Part shown: one piece after another, positions 6,944 through 17,200 of the stretch
Numbering within the stretch: position 1 is the first letter of the stretch
How the letters are laid out: every line of letters starts with the position of its first letter
Assembly (NCBI GenBank): GCA_022729635.1
Contig: DZAU01000040.1
Span: 1-21,759, forward strand
Reading direction: 5' to 3'
DNA from: Flavobacterium psychrophilum
GTDB lineage: Bacteria; Bacteroidota; Bacteroidia; Flavobacteriales; Flavobacteriaceae
DNA length: 21,759 nt
Position numbers and translations under genes: made by a program
The notes under the pieces: generated by a model
What the model was told of the DNA's origin: nothing
Seen by the model: only the letters and a program-made list of their open reading frames with translations
Databases searched by the model: none

Positions 6944-8524
6944 TTAGAAATTAGGTCCGGTAGTATCCCACCAAAGTCTAGTTCCACCATTGTCTGGCCC
7001 TCCAAGTTTAGCAACTCCTGTGGCAACACCTCCAGGGTTTCCGTCTTTTTCAGACTGAACAAAATTTACTCTTCGAACTCCTAAAGAAGAACTTATTAAT
7101 CCTCCGCTAGTATTTTTAAGTGCAGGCAATAACTTTGGATAACCAGTTCTTCTATATTCAGACCATGCTTCTTGTCCTTCTGGGAAACCGGCAATCCATT
7201 TTTGGGTAATGATTTTTTGAAGTTTTACTTCATTAGAAGCTGCACCATCCCAAGCTACAGTAACATTGTTTAATGCGGCTGAATTATTTACAGGAAAATT
7301 AGGATCTACATACGCTTTTGCTATTTTTACATTATCTGCAATATAAGTAGTAGCTCCAGCAACGGCGTGCTGATCAAACGAATTGCTGATTCCAGACTCA
7401 TATAAACTTTGTGCTGTTCCGCCCATGTTCCAACCTCTCAATGCACCTTCGGCTCTTAAGAAATAGACTTCGGCAGCAGTCATGAAAACAATATCTTTCG
7501 AACGAACTATTTTTCCGATAGCTGAAAAGTCAGAATGATCTGATTTTGCGGCAATTTCTATTCCTGTACGAACGCCTTTGTATTCTCCTGAAAATTGTTT
7601 TGAAGTGTCAAAAAACACAGCTAATCTTGGGTCGTTATAACCGCCCATTATTGATTCCATATCGGCAGACATTCTGACGTCTTCCCAAGCGCCACTAATA
7701 GTTGCAATAGGATTTGTATAAGTAGGAGAAACTACTTTGAATAAATCTGCATTTGTGGTTATAACTCCTAATGGATGGCTAATTGCTTTTTCAGCCTGAG
7801 TTTTTGCCAATGCCGGATCAATTTTAACGATGCGCATTGCCAATCTTAGTCGCAAGGAGTTTGCAAATTTTACCCATTTTGAATAATCACCGTTGTATGA
7901 CGAAATATCAGTTCCAATAAAAGTTGAAACTTCATTTGCATTGACTCTGGTTGTTAAATCAGCAACAGCTAAATCTAATTCCTGAAACATTAAATTATAT
8001 ACTTCTTCTTGAGAATCATATTCAATTACAGGATCTGTTGTCCCAAATTTTGAATACACACAAGGGCCATAAGTGTCAGTAATTCTATGCATAGCTTCTA
8101 CTTTTAGAATCAAAGACAAAGCATAAAACTGATTGTATTTTCCTTTTGCTCTTTGTTCAATTTTTAATGCATTTGCCATTACATCACCGTAACCTGCACC
8201 CCAGGCAAAACCATTCCAACCATCAACTAAGTCATAAGTTGTATTGTTAGTTCCTCCTCTAAATGGAGTTGGTGTTGACATATATCCTGACCAAATATCA
8301 CCTTGTAATCCTTGTTGTACTTGGTATCTCCATTCTGGATTAAGAACCAAAACATTATTGAACATTGGTGTAAATAAAGATTTTATATTATTAAAATCTT
8401 GCTCTAAAAGCACATCTGTCGCTCCGTAAGGATTGGTATTGATGCTCTCGAAATCTCCTGTACAACTTACTGCTGCGAATAAGGAGATACATATAGCGGA
8501 TGTTTTTATTTTATTTAATATCAT
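6944..8524 (-). CDS. SusD/RagB-family outer-membrane lipoprotein
   Basis: A 526-residue surface lipoprotein. The signal peptide ends in the lipobox AAVSC (Cys21), the lipidation site. The sequence resembles the SusD-like_2 branch: an early ESINTNPYG segment, helical TPR-like regions, and a late QKWIAGFPEGQEAWSEYRRTGYP block that is characteristic of SusD proteins. SusD proteins bind oligosaccharide at the cell surface and act as the lid of the SusC channel. The gene starts 10 nt after the susC stop, the standard arrangement. The hexosaminidase and NagB downstream suggest a GlcNAc-containing ligand (inference). The protein is full length. Confidence 0.95.
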   Translation of the reverse strand: MILNKIKTSAICISLFAAVSCTGDFESINTNPYGATDVLLEQDFNNIKSLFTPMFNNVLVLNPEWRYQVQQGLQGDIWSGYMSTPTPFRGGTNNTTYDLVDGWNGFAWGAGYGDVMANALKIEQRAKGKYNQFYALSLILKVEAMHRITDTYGPCVYSKFGTTDPVIEYDSQEEVYNLMFQELDLAVADLTTRVNANEVSTFIGTDISSYNGDYSKWVKFANSLRLRLAMRIVKIDPALAKTQAEKAISHPLGVITTNADLFKVVSPTYTNPIATISGAWEDVRMSADMESIMGGYNDPRLAVFFDTSKQFSGEYKGVRTGIEIAAKSDHSDFSAIGKIVRSKDIVFMTAAEVYFLRAEGALRGWNMGGTAQSLYESGISNSFDQHAVAGATTYIADNVKIAKAYVDPNFPVNNSAALNNVTVAWDGAASNEVKLQKIITQKWIAGFPEGQEAWSEYRRTGYPKLLPALKNTSGGLISSSLGVRRVNFVQSEKDGNPGGVATGVAKLGGPDNGGTRLWWDTTGPNF

Positions 8525-8534
8525 GATTTTTTTA

Positions 8535-11500
8535 TTAGAAAGTTACATTTAAATTAAGACCGATACTTTTGGTTGACGGCATTCCATAAACATCAACACC
8601 TTGCAAACCTTCTCCTGTGCTCAATGAAATATTTGGATCAAAAGGGGCATCTTTATAAATAAAGAATAAGTTTCTGGCAATTACTGATAAACTAGCCGAT
8701 TGTAAGAAAGGTAGCTTTTTAGTATCAAAATTATATCCTACAGAAAGTTCTCTTAAACTTACATTTGTGGCATCGTAAACATATTCGCCAGTTGCGCCAG
8801 CTCTACCACCAACTTGTTTGTAATAACTATCGGCTGGATATTTTCCTGAGTATGCAGTTCCATCAGGATATACAGCATTTATGGCTACACCACCTGCATT
8901 TCTCGCATCTCCTGTTGTTTTCGAAACTCCAAATTCATCATTTGTAGCTTCAGTTAAACTCATAACTTCACCACCAACACGGGCATCAATAAGCACATTA
9001 GCAAAGAAACTACCATATTTGAATGTGTTTCCAAAACCTAACATATAGTCTGGATTTGCATTTCCTACTACTTCAAATCCTGTTTTTTGGATTGTACCAT
9101 CAGCATTCAACATCACTCTGCCTTGAGCATCTCTTTTGATATTTACTCCTTCGATTTGTCCAAAAGCTTGTCCTTCAATCAATGAATATCTGTAGTTGTT
9201 TACTCCTGGGTCAGTTAAGATAACTCTTCCTCCCAGTTCAGCAGGAATTTCGCTAACTGTATTTTTGTTATGCGAATAGTTTATAGTTGCATCCCAAGTA
9301 AATTTATCAGTTTTGATAATTTTGCCTGTTAATACAATTTCAAGTCCTTGGTTTTTGATACTTGCTGCATTGAAGCCATAGTTTAAGTAACCATAAGGAT
9401 TTGTTGCCGGCGCGGGAACCTGAATGTATTGATTTTTGGTTTCTGAATTGTAGTATGAAATTTCAAATCCAAGTTTGTTGTCAAACATTTTCCACTCAGT
9501 TCCAATTTCAAATTCTGATTTTAATTCTGGTTTTAATGATTCACCTGGTCTTGGTCCAACGGTTGGAGGAATGATTTGACCACCAACGATTGTTGAGGTT
9601 GGTGAAGTTACAAAAGAAGAAATGTCGTTACCCACTTGCGCATAAGAAGCACGCACTTTACCATAATTAATCCAATCTGGCATTTTGGTCATCTCACTAA
9701 TAAGTCCCGTTACACCAACTGATGGGTAAAAGAAAGATAGTTTGTCTGTGTTTACAAGTGTAGAAGACCAGTCGTTTCTTCCTGTTATATCGAGATATAA
9801 ATAGTTTTTATACCCTAAAGTGGCTGCTGCAAAAACAGATTGAACTTCTTTTTGTGAGCCTAAACTTTGAAAATTTCCAGCATTGTTAACAAAATTTCCT
9901 AAAGTAAACCAGTTTGCATACACTAAACCTGAACTTATTCCTGAATCTAAAGTAGTAGCATCATTACCCATAGATTTAGTAAAACTTGCTCCAATATTAG
10001 CAGTTAAACTTAAATCTTCATTAATAGTAGTATTAATATTAGCTAGAAAGTCGCCATAATTTTGAGTGCTTAAACTGTTAATATTAATGTATCTACCGTT
10101 TACGTGTGATAATGTACCTTGTGTAGAAGCATAGATTTTTTTATCGAAACTGCTTTCAATACGGTTGTAGTTATATCTTGAAACAAGACTTAACCAATTA
10201 TTTACTTTATAATCTAATGCAAAAGATCCAGTTAAAAAGTGGTTTTTATCTGTAGAAGCATTTCTATTGATAGCCCAATACGGGTTTTGCATAATATCTC
10301 TATTAGTCATCCAGTTTTGAACCATCATATTTCTAACTGGATCAAAAATTTCAAAATTGGAGGCATAATAGTCAAAATCATTCCCTCTTGGCATTAGATA
10401 AACACCAGTCAAGGCATTGAAATAGTAACCACTTACCGGTTTATTGTTGATAGATTGTGAAACATAATTTGCATTTGCAGAAACGGTTAATTTATCATCT
10501 AAAAACTTTCCGGATTGACGAATTCCAAAATTATTTTTATTTAAATCATTTCCTTCAATTATTCCTGAAGAAGTGGTATTTGCATAAGATAAGCTGGTTG
10601 AAGATTTTTCTGTTCCGGTTGAAAATGACAAAGAAGTAATTTGAGTATTTCCTGTTTTGAAAAAATCTTCTACGTGATCATTAGAAGCACCTTTTGCTCC
10701 CCAAGTTTCATCACCTCCGGCAACTGCAACATATTCGTTTTGGAATTCTGGCAAAAATGCAGCCGATTCAAAAGTAGTTGTTGAAGTAACTTTTAGGTTA
10801 GAAACTCCTTCTTTTGATTTTTTTGAAGTAAGCAAGATTACTCCATTTGCACCTTGGCTACCATATAAAGCAGCAGCAGAAGCACCTTTAAGAACGGTCA
10901 TTCCTTCGTAATCATCAGGATTTAAAAGAGCCACAGCATCTCCGCCGTCTCTGTTTCCTCCATTTATATCACCAAAAGTAAGATTGGGTTGCCCAGAAGA
11001 AATATTAAATAATGGAACACCATCGATTACATATAATGGTTGATTATTCGTTACAGAAGAATTTCCTCTTATTACGACTTTAGTAGAACCTCCAGTTCCA
11101 CCGGCACTTTTTGTAACGGCAACACCTGCAATTTTACCTGCAATAGTATTGATAACATTCGCATCTTTCACTCTGGTAAGATCTTCGCCTTTTAATTCTT
11201 GTGCAGCATAAGTCAAAGATTTTCTAGTTTTCTTGATGCCAAGTGAAGTAACCACAACTTCAGTAAGAGTAGTTGAAGAGGCTTCTTTCAATTGTACTTT
11301 AATAGTGGTTTCATCACCCACTACTACATTTTGGGTCTCTAATCCCACGTAAGAGATTACTAAGGTTTTTCCTTTTTCTACTGGAATCGAAAAATTACCA
11401 TCAATATCGGTGGTAGTTCCTTTTGTTTCACCTTGCACATTAATGTTTGCCATTGGTAACGGTAAACCATTTGCATCGCTCACATTACCTTTGACGGTTG

Positions 11501-11564
11501 CTACTTGAGCAAGGGAAACTTGCGTAGTAAAAACAATCATAAAGATTAAAATAATTTGTTTCAT
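8535..11564 (-). CDS. SusC/RagA-family TonB-dependent outer-membrane transporter
   Basis: A 1009-residue protein that imports oligosaccharide across the outer membrane using TonB energy. The signal peptide ends at SLAQ (about residue 20). A carboxypeptidase-regulatory-like domain follows (about 22-95), then the TonB box TEVVVTSLG (101-109), the plug domain with the SusC hallmark LYVIDGVPL (177-185), and the beta-barrel, ending in the terminal Phe of LNLNVTF. It is the first gene of the amino-sugar locus and lies divergent from the LytS/LytTR pair. Its upstream region carries a LytTR-like direct repeat and a poor -33 box, consistent with activator-dependent expression. The N-terminal domain arrangement is that of an ordinary SusC, with no anti-sigma signalling extension, which fits control by a two-component system instead. 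Confidence 0.97.
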   Translation of the reverse strand: MKQIILIFMIVFTTQVSLAQVATVKGNVSDANGLPLPMANINVQGETKGTTTDIDGNFSIPVEKGKTLVISYVGLETQNVVVGDETTIKVQLKEASSTTLTEVVVTSLGIKKTRKSLTYAAQELKGEDLTRVKDANVINTIAGKIAGVAVTKSAGGTGGSTKVVIRGNSSVTNNQPLYVIDGVPLFNISSGQPNLTFGDINGGNRDGGDAVALLNPDDYEGMTVLKGASAAALYGSQGANGVILLTSKKSKEGVSNLKVTSTTTFESAAFLPEFQNEYVAVAGGDETWGAKGASNDHVEDFFKTGNTQITSLSFSTGTEKSSTSLSYANTTSSGIIEGNDLNKNNFGIRQSGKFLDDKLTVSANANYVSQSINNKPVSGYYFNALTGVYLMPRGNDFDYYASNFEIFDPVRNMMVQNWMTNRDIMQNPYWAINRNASTDKNHFLTGSFALDYKVNNWLSLVSRYNYNRIESSFDKKIYASTQGTLSHVNGRYININSLSTQNYGDFLANINTTINEDLSLTANIGASFTKSMGNDATTLDSGISSGLVYANWFTLGNFVNNAGNFQSLGSQKEVQSVFAAATLGYKNYLYLDITGRNDWSSTLVNTDKLSFFYPSVGVTGLISEMTKMPDWINYGKVRASYAQVGNDISSFVTSPTSTIVGGQIIPPTVGPRPGESLKPELKSEFEIGTEWKMFDNKLGFEISYYNSETKNQYIQVPAPATNPYGYLNYGFNAASIKNQGLEIVLTGKIIKTDKFTWDATINYSHNKNTVSEIPAELGGRVILTDPGVNNYRYSLIEGQAFGQIEGVNIKRDAQGRVMLNADGTIQKTGFEVVGNANPDYMLGFGNTFKYGSFFANVLIDARVGGEVMSLTEATNDEFGVSKTTGDARNAGGVAINAVYPDGTAYSGKYPADSYYKQVGGRAGATGEYVYDATNVSLRELSVGYNFDTKKLPFLQSASLSVIARNLFFIYKDAPFDPNISLSTGEGLQGVDVYGMPSTKSIGLNLNVTF

Positions 11565-11591
11565 TTTTAATTGTATTTGTTAGTTATGATG

Positions 11592-11621
11592 TAAATTTAT
11601 CGGTATGAGTATTCTAAAAAA
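11592..11621 (-). promoter_or_regulatory. candidate susC promoter
   Basis: The minus-strand box TAAATTTA (11592-11599) matches the Bacteroidota -7 consensus TAnnTTTG at 7 of 8 positions. The -33 position, about 19 nt upstream (around 11619-11621), holds only T's instead of TTG. A start about 20 nt before the ATG is implied. The weak -33 fits a promoter needing an activator. Confidence 0.45.
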
Positions 11622-11631
11622 AATAAATTAT

Positions 11632-11661
11632 ACCAACAGCTAAAAAATTTAAACCAACGAC
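11632..11661 (-). promoter_or_regulatory. LytTR-type direct-repeat binding site upstream of susC
   Basis: On the minus strand two 9-mers, gtcGTTGGT (11661-11653) and gctGTTGGT (11640-11632), lie in direct orientation separated by exactly 12 bp. LytTR-family regulators (AgrA, VirR, ComE) bind pairs of imperfect 9-bp repeats with a GTT core and a 12-bp spacer, so they contact one DNA face two turns apart. The site ends about 10 bp upstream of the candidate -33 element, the expected place for an activator. The LytTR regulator encoded at 12878-13579 is the obvious candidate protein. Confidence 0.6.
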
Positions 11662-11687
11662 ATAATTTAATCAATAATGTGTATTTC

Positions 11688-11699
11688 GAAAACGTTTTC
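11688..11699. promoter_or_regulatory. CG-centred palindromic operator candidate
   Basis: GAAAACGTTTTC is a perfect 12-bp palindrome with a central CG, the form typical of LacI-family operators. It sits in the divergent control region, 124 nt upstream of susC and near the -33 region of a plus-strand -7-like box. No LacI-type gene is in the window. In AT-rich DNA an A-tract/T-tract palindrome can also arise by chance. Confidence 0.4.
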
Positions 11700-11716
11700 T
11701 TGTTTTTATTTTAAGC

Positions 11717-11724
11717 TATTTTTG
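11717..11724 (+). promoter_or_regulatory. candidate -7 element for the LytS/LytTR operon
   Basis: TATTTTTG is an exact match to the Bacteroidota -7 consensus TAnnTTTG, on the strand of the kinase gene and about 115 nt before it. The -33 is weak: T-rich at the right distance, and a TTG occurs at 11700-11702 but is closer than usual. The GAAAACGTTTTC palindrome overlaps the -33 zone. Confidence 0.35.
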
Positions 11725-11838
11725 ATTATTTTCACATTTTTATTCAAAAAAAGCGATTTTTAGTATCAAATTGATTAAAGTTGCAAAGGTTTATTTCGAG
11801 GTTTTAACAATGGATAGCCCTAATTATTTCAATAAAAA

Positions 11839-12888
11839 GTGAGTAAAGTAAAAGAAATGAAATTCGACATTAAACTTCAAAATCATTTTTGGTTTTGGGG
11901 CGTTTATTTTTTATTGAACTTTCTGCGTTGGGGAGCTTATTTTAATGATTATGAATATTCCTTTAAATCGAACCTAATAGAATTTACGCTTCATATTCCT
12001 TTAGTTTATTTTAATTTGTTCGTTCTTGTGCCTCGATATGTCTTGAACTCAAAGTATTACAAATATGCTTTCGGGCTGTTGTTGAGTTTAATGGCGGTTT
12101 ATTTATTGAAAACAGGAATGACGTATTTTATCATTTCAGAGAACATTTGGCCAGAAGCCAATAGAGAATACAAACCTTTCGAAATCAATCACATTGTGGC
12201 GGTTTGCATTGGCGAATTATACGTTTTGGCGATGGCTTCATCAGTTTATTTAACATTGACTTGGTTAAAAGAAAGAGATCGAAACAGAGCTTTGAGAGAA
12301 GAACAATTTAAAATCAAATTAAAATACCTGAAAAACCAAATTCAGCCGCACTTCTTTTTCAATACTTTGAATAATTTGTACGCTTTGTCACTTGAATCTT
12401 CAGACAAAGTTCCCGATGTGATTATAAAATTGTCAAAATTGATGGAATATGTTTTGTACGACATCGAAGGAACTAAATTTGTCCCCTTAATCAAAGAAAT
12501 TGACTATATCCAAAATTACATTGAAATTGAAAAACTCCGTTTTGAAAACGTGGAGGTTACCATAAATATAGAATCGAATATTGATGAAGTTAAAGTTCCA
12601 CCTTTATTGTTTATTTCGCTATTGGAAAACGCCTTTAAACACGGCGGTTATAACAACAACAGGCTTAAAATCAAGATAAATTGTAAAATCATTGATGACT
12701 TCTTACGCTTTGAAATCATAAATAATTTTGTACTTTCACAAAATATTAATACCCAAAAAGGCATTGGTTTAACCAATACCAAGAAGAGGCTGAAATTAAT
12801 TTTCAAAAACAATTATTCATTAGAACATCAAGTGAAATTCAACTATTACATCATCCGTCTGCAAATACCTATATATAATGAAGATTAA
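11839..12888 (+). CDS. LytS-type sensor histidine kinase (His_kinase family)
   Basis: A 349-residue inner-membrane kinase. About four transmembrane helices fill residues 15-145, with no recognisable periplasmic sensor domain, followed by a short coiled linker (145-163). The HisKA-like dimer region has LKNQIQPHFFFNTLNNL with the phospho-accepting His171. The ATPase part has the N box LLENAFKHGG (261-270) and the G box GIGLTNTKKRL (308-318). This layout defines the LytS/YehU-like His_kinase group that pairs with LytTR regulators. The start used is GTG at 11839; an in-frame ATG at 11857 (MKFDIKLQNHF) is an equally good or better start. The 3' end overlaps the regulator gene by 11 nt, so the pair is co-translated. 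It lies divergent from susC, suggesting it senses amino-sugar import state (inference). Confidence 0.93.
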   Translation: MSKVKEMKFDIKLQNHFWFWGVYFLLNFLRWGAYFNDYEYSFKSNLIEFTLHIPLVYFNLFVLVPRYVLNSKYYKYAFGLLLSLMAVYLLKTGMTYFIISENIWPEANREYKPFEINHIVAVCIGELYVLAMASSVYLTLTWLKERDRNRALREEQFKIKLKYLKNQIQPHFFFNTLNNLYALSLESSDKVPDVIIKLSKLMEYVLYDIEGTKFVPLIKEIDYIQNYIEIEKLRFENVEVTINIESNIDEVKVPPLLFISLLENAFKHGGYNNNRLKIKINCKIIDDFLRFEIINNFVLSQNINTQKGIGLTNTKKRLKLIFKNNYSLEHQVKFNYYIIRLQIPIYNED

Positions 12889-13579
12889 ATGCGTTTTGGT
12901 TGACGATGAACCTTTGGCTATAAAAGTCTTGCTAAATTATTTTGCTAATTTTCCTGATTTTGAAGTTGTTGGAACTTTTAATAACTCATTGGAAGCATTA
13001 GATTTTATCAATAATAATGCTGTCGATACGGTATTTTTGGACATAAATATGCCAATGATGACGGGTTTTGAGTTGATTAGTTTGATGGAGAATAAACCTA
13101 AAGTAATTATTACTACTGCCTTCAGAGAATTTGCCGCCGAAAGTTACGACCTCGAAGTTTTAGATTATTTGGTAAAACCCATTCCGTTACCGCGATTTAT
13201 AAAGTGCATCAATAAAATTACAGCCGAATTCAGTCTAAAAAACAATATCAAAATCGAACCAGTTCGAGTAGATTCACATATTTTTATCAAAGTCGATAAA
13301 AAAATGGTAAAAATAAATATTGACGAAATCCTCTTTATCGAAGGAATGAAAGAATATATCAAAGTGGTCACCGTCGATAAAACCTATATTACCCATAAAT
13401 CCTTGACTTCATTGTCCGAAGAATTGCCCTTAGATTGTTTCATCCGAATCCATAAATCCTACACCATAGCTATTGATAAAGTGAAATTTATCGAAGGAAA
13501 CAGAATTCAAATACTTTCCTTTACCATCCCAATTGGTCGAAATTACAGCAAAGATGTAAAGAGCAGAATTTTAGAATAA
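12878..13579 (+). CDS. LytTR-family response regulator
   Basis: A 233-residue regulator. The receiver domain (1-120) has the acidic pair Asp9/Asp10, phospho-acceptor Asp55 in FLDINMP, Thr80 and the conserved Lys100 in LVKPIPLP. The LytTR DNA-binding domain (about 132-233) shows FIEGMKEYIKV, ITHKSLTSL, FIRIHKSYTI and the terminal IPIGRNYS motif. It is phosphorylated by the kinase whose gene overlaps its start, and presumably binds the 9-12-9 repeat upstream of susC (inference from site geometry). The only candidate LytTR-type site seen in the window is that one. Full length, no anomalies. Confidence 0.95.
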   Translation: MKIKCVLVDDEPLAIKVLLNYFANFPDFEVVGTFNNSLEALDFINNNAVDTVFLDINMPMMTGFELISLMENKPKVIITTAFREFAAESYDLEVLDYLVKPIPLPRFIKCINKITAEFSLKNNIKIEPVRVDSHIFIKVDKKMVKINIDEILFIEGMKEYIKVVTVDKTYITHKSLTSLSEELPLDCFIRIHKSYTIAIDKVKFIEGNRIQILSFTIPIGRNYSKDVKSRILE

Positions 13580-13676
13580 CTGCTTTTCCTGATATGATTT
13601 ATAAAAGACAAGCCGTTTAAGTTGGGGTTAAAAGAGTATTAATTTTGGCTTACAAAAAAGAGTGGATATGTAAATA

Positions 13677-13853
13677 ATGAAAGAAGACGGACAACTAAAT
13701 TATGTTGGAAATGCTGCAGAAAACTTGAATATGATGAAAAAAATAGCTTTAGGGATGCTAATAAATGAAAAAACATATAAAAAAAGCAAGAAACGAAAAA
13801 TGAAAAAAGCCTTATTAGACGAGGAATACAGAGAGTTATTGCTTAAAATTTAA
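13677..13853 (+). pseudogene. remnant of ISAs1-family transposase (C-terminal end)
   Basis: A 58-codon frame beginning MKEDGQLNYVGNAAENLNMM and ending at TAA. The pattern ED-x-x-(4)-GNAAENL, then (M/I)KKIALGML, a K-rich SKKRKMKKALLD segment and EYRELLLKI matches the last 55-60 residues of ISAs1/H-repeat transposases as I recall them, where the conserved form is ED..RIR.GNAAENL..IRRIALNLL. The rest of the transposase (about 300 residues, including most of the DDE catalytic domain) is absent, and an in-frame stop precedes the first codon, so this is a dead scar. An AAAAGCG...GCCCT element follows the stop at once and may be the old terminal repeat. Confidence 0.75.
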
Positions 13854-13922
13854 AAGCGTTTGCCCTGAGAAGTAGATAATAAAAATAAGGAGTTGAAAGA
13901 ATAAGTTTATAAGACAAAAATT

Positions 13923-13950
13923 AAGGGTGCATTTTGCATCCTTTTTTATT
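13923..13950 (+). terminator. intrinsic terminator (plus strand)
   Basis: A 9-bp stem aagggtgca / tgcatcctt with one G-T wobble and a TTT loop, running into T6. It is the first good terminator downstream of the LytTR regulator gene, about 345 nt past its stop, and also closes the transposase remnant. Confidence 0.75.
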
Positions 13951-13957
13951 CTTTTTT

Positions 13958-14162
13958 ATTGATAAGATTGATAACCAAATTTCAGCAAAAACAGTTAATG
14001 TTTTTTTATTCAAAAATAATCAAGCCAAAACGATATAAACTAACGTAAAAGAGTAAATAAGTTCTGTTAGTTTGCACCTTATTAACCAAATAAATCCGTT
14101 TTTTATAAATCCATAAAATAAAAAAATGTTTACTTCATTTTTTACTTATCAATCTTATCAAT
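13958..14162. repeat. 17-bp perfect inverted repeats bounding 205 bp
   Basis: attgataagattgataa (13958-13974) recurs as its exact reverse complement at 14146-14162. Each arm is itself two direct copies of ATTGATAA separated by one G, giving four copies of the octamer in two opposed pairs. The enclosed 171 bp contain no gene. The layout could be a short non-autonomous transposable element (MITE) or paired protein-binding sites. No clear target-site duplication was seen next to the arms. Confidence 0.85.
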
Positions 14163-14209
14163 TCAGAATAGAGTAAACAGAAGTAAAGAAGTGTTGCTAA
14201 TATTGTGTT

Positions 14210-17200
14210 TTAAATATTATTATTTTCAAGAATATGTTTAAAATGTTTCTCGTTTTTATAAACTTGTGCTAATAAGCTTGGCAAAATCACCAACAACAAA
14301 GGCATTGCAATTAGAAATCCACCAATTACGGCAATGGCTAAAGGTTGGTGCAATTCTGAACCAGTTCCTATTCCAATTGCTAATGGTAAAAGTGCTATAA
14401 TTGCCCCTAAAGCCGTCATTAATTTGGGTCGTAATCGTGTTGAAATAGAATAAATTATAGATTGATTTACATTTCTTGTCAGTTTGAAAGTTTCTCTAAA
14501 TTGAAGGAATGTAAAAATCGCATTTTCGGCAATGATGCCCACAATCATAATAATTCCTGTATAACTTCCAACGTTTAGTGGTGTTCTTGTCATAAAAAGT
14601 AAAATATAACTTCCTGAAATTCCTAAAACTGAAATTAAAAGTATGACCGATGCAATTCTGAAATCTCGAAAAAGAAATAAAATTACACCAAAAACCAATA
14701 ATGAAGAAGCAATTAAAATCAGTAGTAATTCCCTAAAAGATTGTTGTTGGTCTTTATAAGCTCCAGCATATTCAATATAATAGCCGCTTGGCAAATGAAC
14801 ATCTTGGGTAACTTTGGTTTGAATTTCTTTCATTACGCTTCCCAAATCTCGGTTGTCCAATCGTCCAGTTACAACACTCATCATTTGTAGATTTTCACGT
14901 TCAATTTCGGCAACGCCTTTTTGAACTGAAATAGTAACCAAACTCGAAATAGGAATGGATTGTCCGTTGGGCAAAAATATTTTGAGTTGTTTAATGTCTT
15001 CCAAACTTCGTTTCTGACCGTTGGCATAAATCAATCTGATAGGTGTTAGCTTTTCATTTTCTAATAAACTGCCTACTACATTACCTTCCAAAGCAGTTTG
15101 CATTTGAAATTGTAAATCGGTTGGTGTAATCCCATATTGTGCCAATTGAGAGTAATTAGGTTGAATATTAATTGCTGGTCCAGCCAAAACAATGCCATCA
15201 AAAACATCGGCAGTTCCTTTTACTTTTTCAACAATGGCACTAACTTCTTTGGCTATTTTTTGTAATTCTACTTGATTATTTCCATAGACTTTTACTTCAA
15301 TAGGAGAAACAGAACTCATTAAATCACCCAACATATCACCAATAACTTGACCAAAATCAATTCGCAAAGCGGGCTGTGTAGCTTCTACCTTGGCACGAAT
15401 TTCGTCAATTACATCGTTACTAGTTTTACTTCTTTCTTTTTTTAATTGTATTAAATAATCTCCACGATTGGGCTCGGTTATAAAAAAACCCATTTGAGTT
15501 CCAGTTCTTCTACTATATGCTTCAACTTCGGGAATTTTTATAATTATTTTTTCGACTTCGTTCAACATTCTATCCGTTTCTTCAAGTGAAGTTCCTGGTG
15601 GACTTTCATAATCTAAAATAATGCTTCCTTCGTCCATTTCAGGTAAAAAACCAGTTTCTAAATTGGGTAAAATAATAAAAATAGACAGCACTAAAACAAC
15701 GCAAAAGGCAATACTAATAATAGGTTTCCCAATAAAATAACCAACCCAATTTTGGGTTTTTACTTCGTGAATTTCATTTATTTCTTGTTTTTCAGAGTTA
15801 GTCCTTTCTTCTTTAGATAGCAACAAATAGACCACTGGAAGCAACAACCAAGTAACAAAAAACGAACAAACCAAAGTAATAATCATTGTATCTGTAAGCA
15901 CTTTAAAATAAGAACCCGCAACGCCACTCATCAAAATAAAAGGAATGAAAATCACAATTGTACTGATGGAAGAACCAACCATTGCAGGAAATAAATAATG
16001 AATTGCTTTTTGCAAAAGCGTAACTGTTGGCTCGTCAGGATGTTCTTCGTGTGTGCGATGAATTTGTTCTACAACTACAATCGCATCATCAATAATTAAT
16101 CCCAATGCCGCTGCAATGGCACCCAAAGTCATAATATTGAAAGTATTTCCTGTGAGGTACAAAACGATCAACGTCAATCCTAATGTTACTGGAATGATGA
16201 TTAATATTGTAGCACTGGCTTTCGCCGATTTCAAAAATAAAATAGCAACAATTATGGCTAATAATAATCCGATTAATAAACTATCTGTAACACTTTTTAC
16301 TGCATCATTTACAAAATTTGCCTGCTCATAAAATGGTTTTATAGTAATATCTTTTGGAAGTATTTTTTTTAAATCCTGCAACTTTACATTCATTGCATCA
16401 GAAAGCGAAATCAAGTTAGAATTGGGTTGTTTAATAACTGCGATTAGAATACTTTCTTTACCGTTAGCATTAACTTTTATGTATTCTTTTGCTTCTTTAA
16501 TTTCGACAGTAGCAATATCTTTTAGGGTTACAATTCCTTTTCCGTTATTGCTAATTACTAGGTTTTCGAGTTCATCTTTTTTATCAACTTGTGCATCGGT
16601 AATTGTTAAATATAAATACCGATAATCCGCTAAATAACCATTAGATTTGATAAAATTGGTTTGGCTTAAAACTTGCGAAATAGCATTTGGAGTAATTCCA
16701 AGGGCAGTCATTTTATTAAAATCTAACGCCAACCAATATTCTTTTTCTTTTCCTCCAATAATCCGAATTTCGGAAACGCCATCAATTTGAGAAAGAAATG
16801 GCTTGATGATATAATTGGCTATTTTTTTGAGTTCAATGGCAGATTTCCCTTCGCAATCAATCGCATAACCAATAACTGGAAGAATAGAAGGGTTCATTTT
16901 CTCGACCGTAATTTGAGTATCTGGCGGAAGATTATTTTTAATTTGATTAATTTGCTCTTCGATGCGAGTTTTACTCAAATCAATATCGGATTTCCAATCC
17001 ATAAAAGCCGAAATTTCACAACTTCCACGACTGGTTGTACTGCGGACAGTTTTTAAGTCTTGTACTTTTTTAATGGCATTTTCCAACGGCTTGGTTACCG
17101 TAATCATCATTTTGTCGATGGGTTGTTGTCCTGCATCGGCAATGATTTTTATTTTTGGAAACGTAATTTCGGGAAACAAACTCGTTTGCATTTTTGAATA

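Larger units (their letters stand above)
13580..14209. other. gene-poor convergent gap, 630 bp
   Basis: This lies between the 3' ends of the plus-strand regulator gene and the minus-strand RND pump gene. It holds a transposase remnant (13677-13853), a plus-strand terminator (13923-13950) and a 17-bp inverted repeat pair bounding 205 bp (13958-14162). A second small inverted repeat aaactaac...gttagttt lies inside that interval (14037-14073). A weak A/T-only hairpin at about 14121-14143 could help end RND transcription. No intact gene is seen. Confidence 0.75.

Noticed and set aside
13165..13371. 68-codon minus-strand frame inside the LytTR regulator gene
   Set aside because: Entirely inside the coding region of a well-matched response regulator and without motif.
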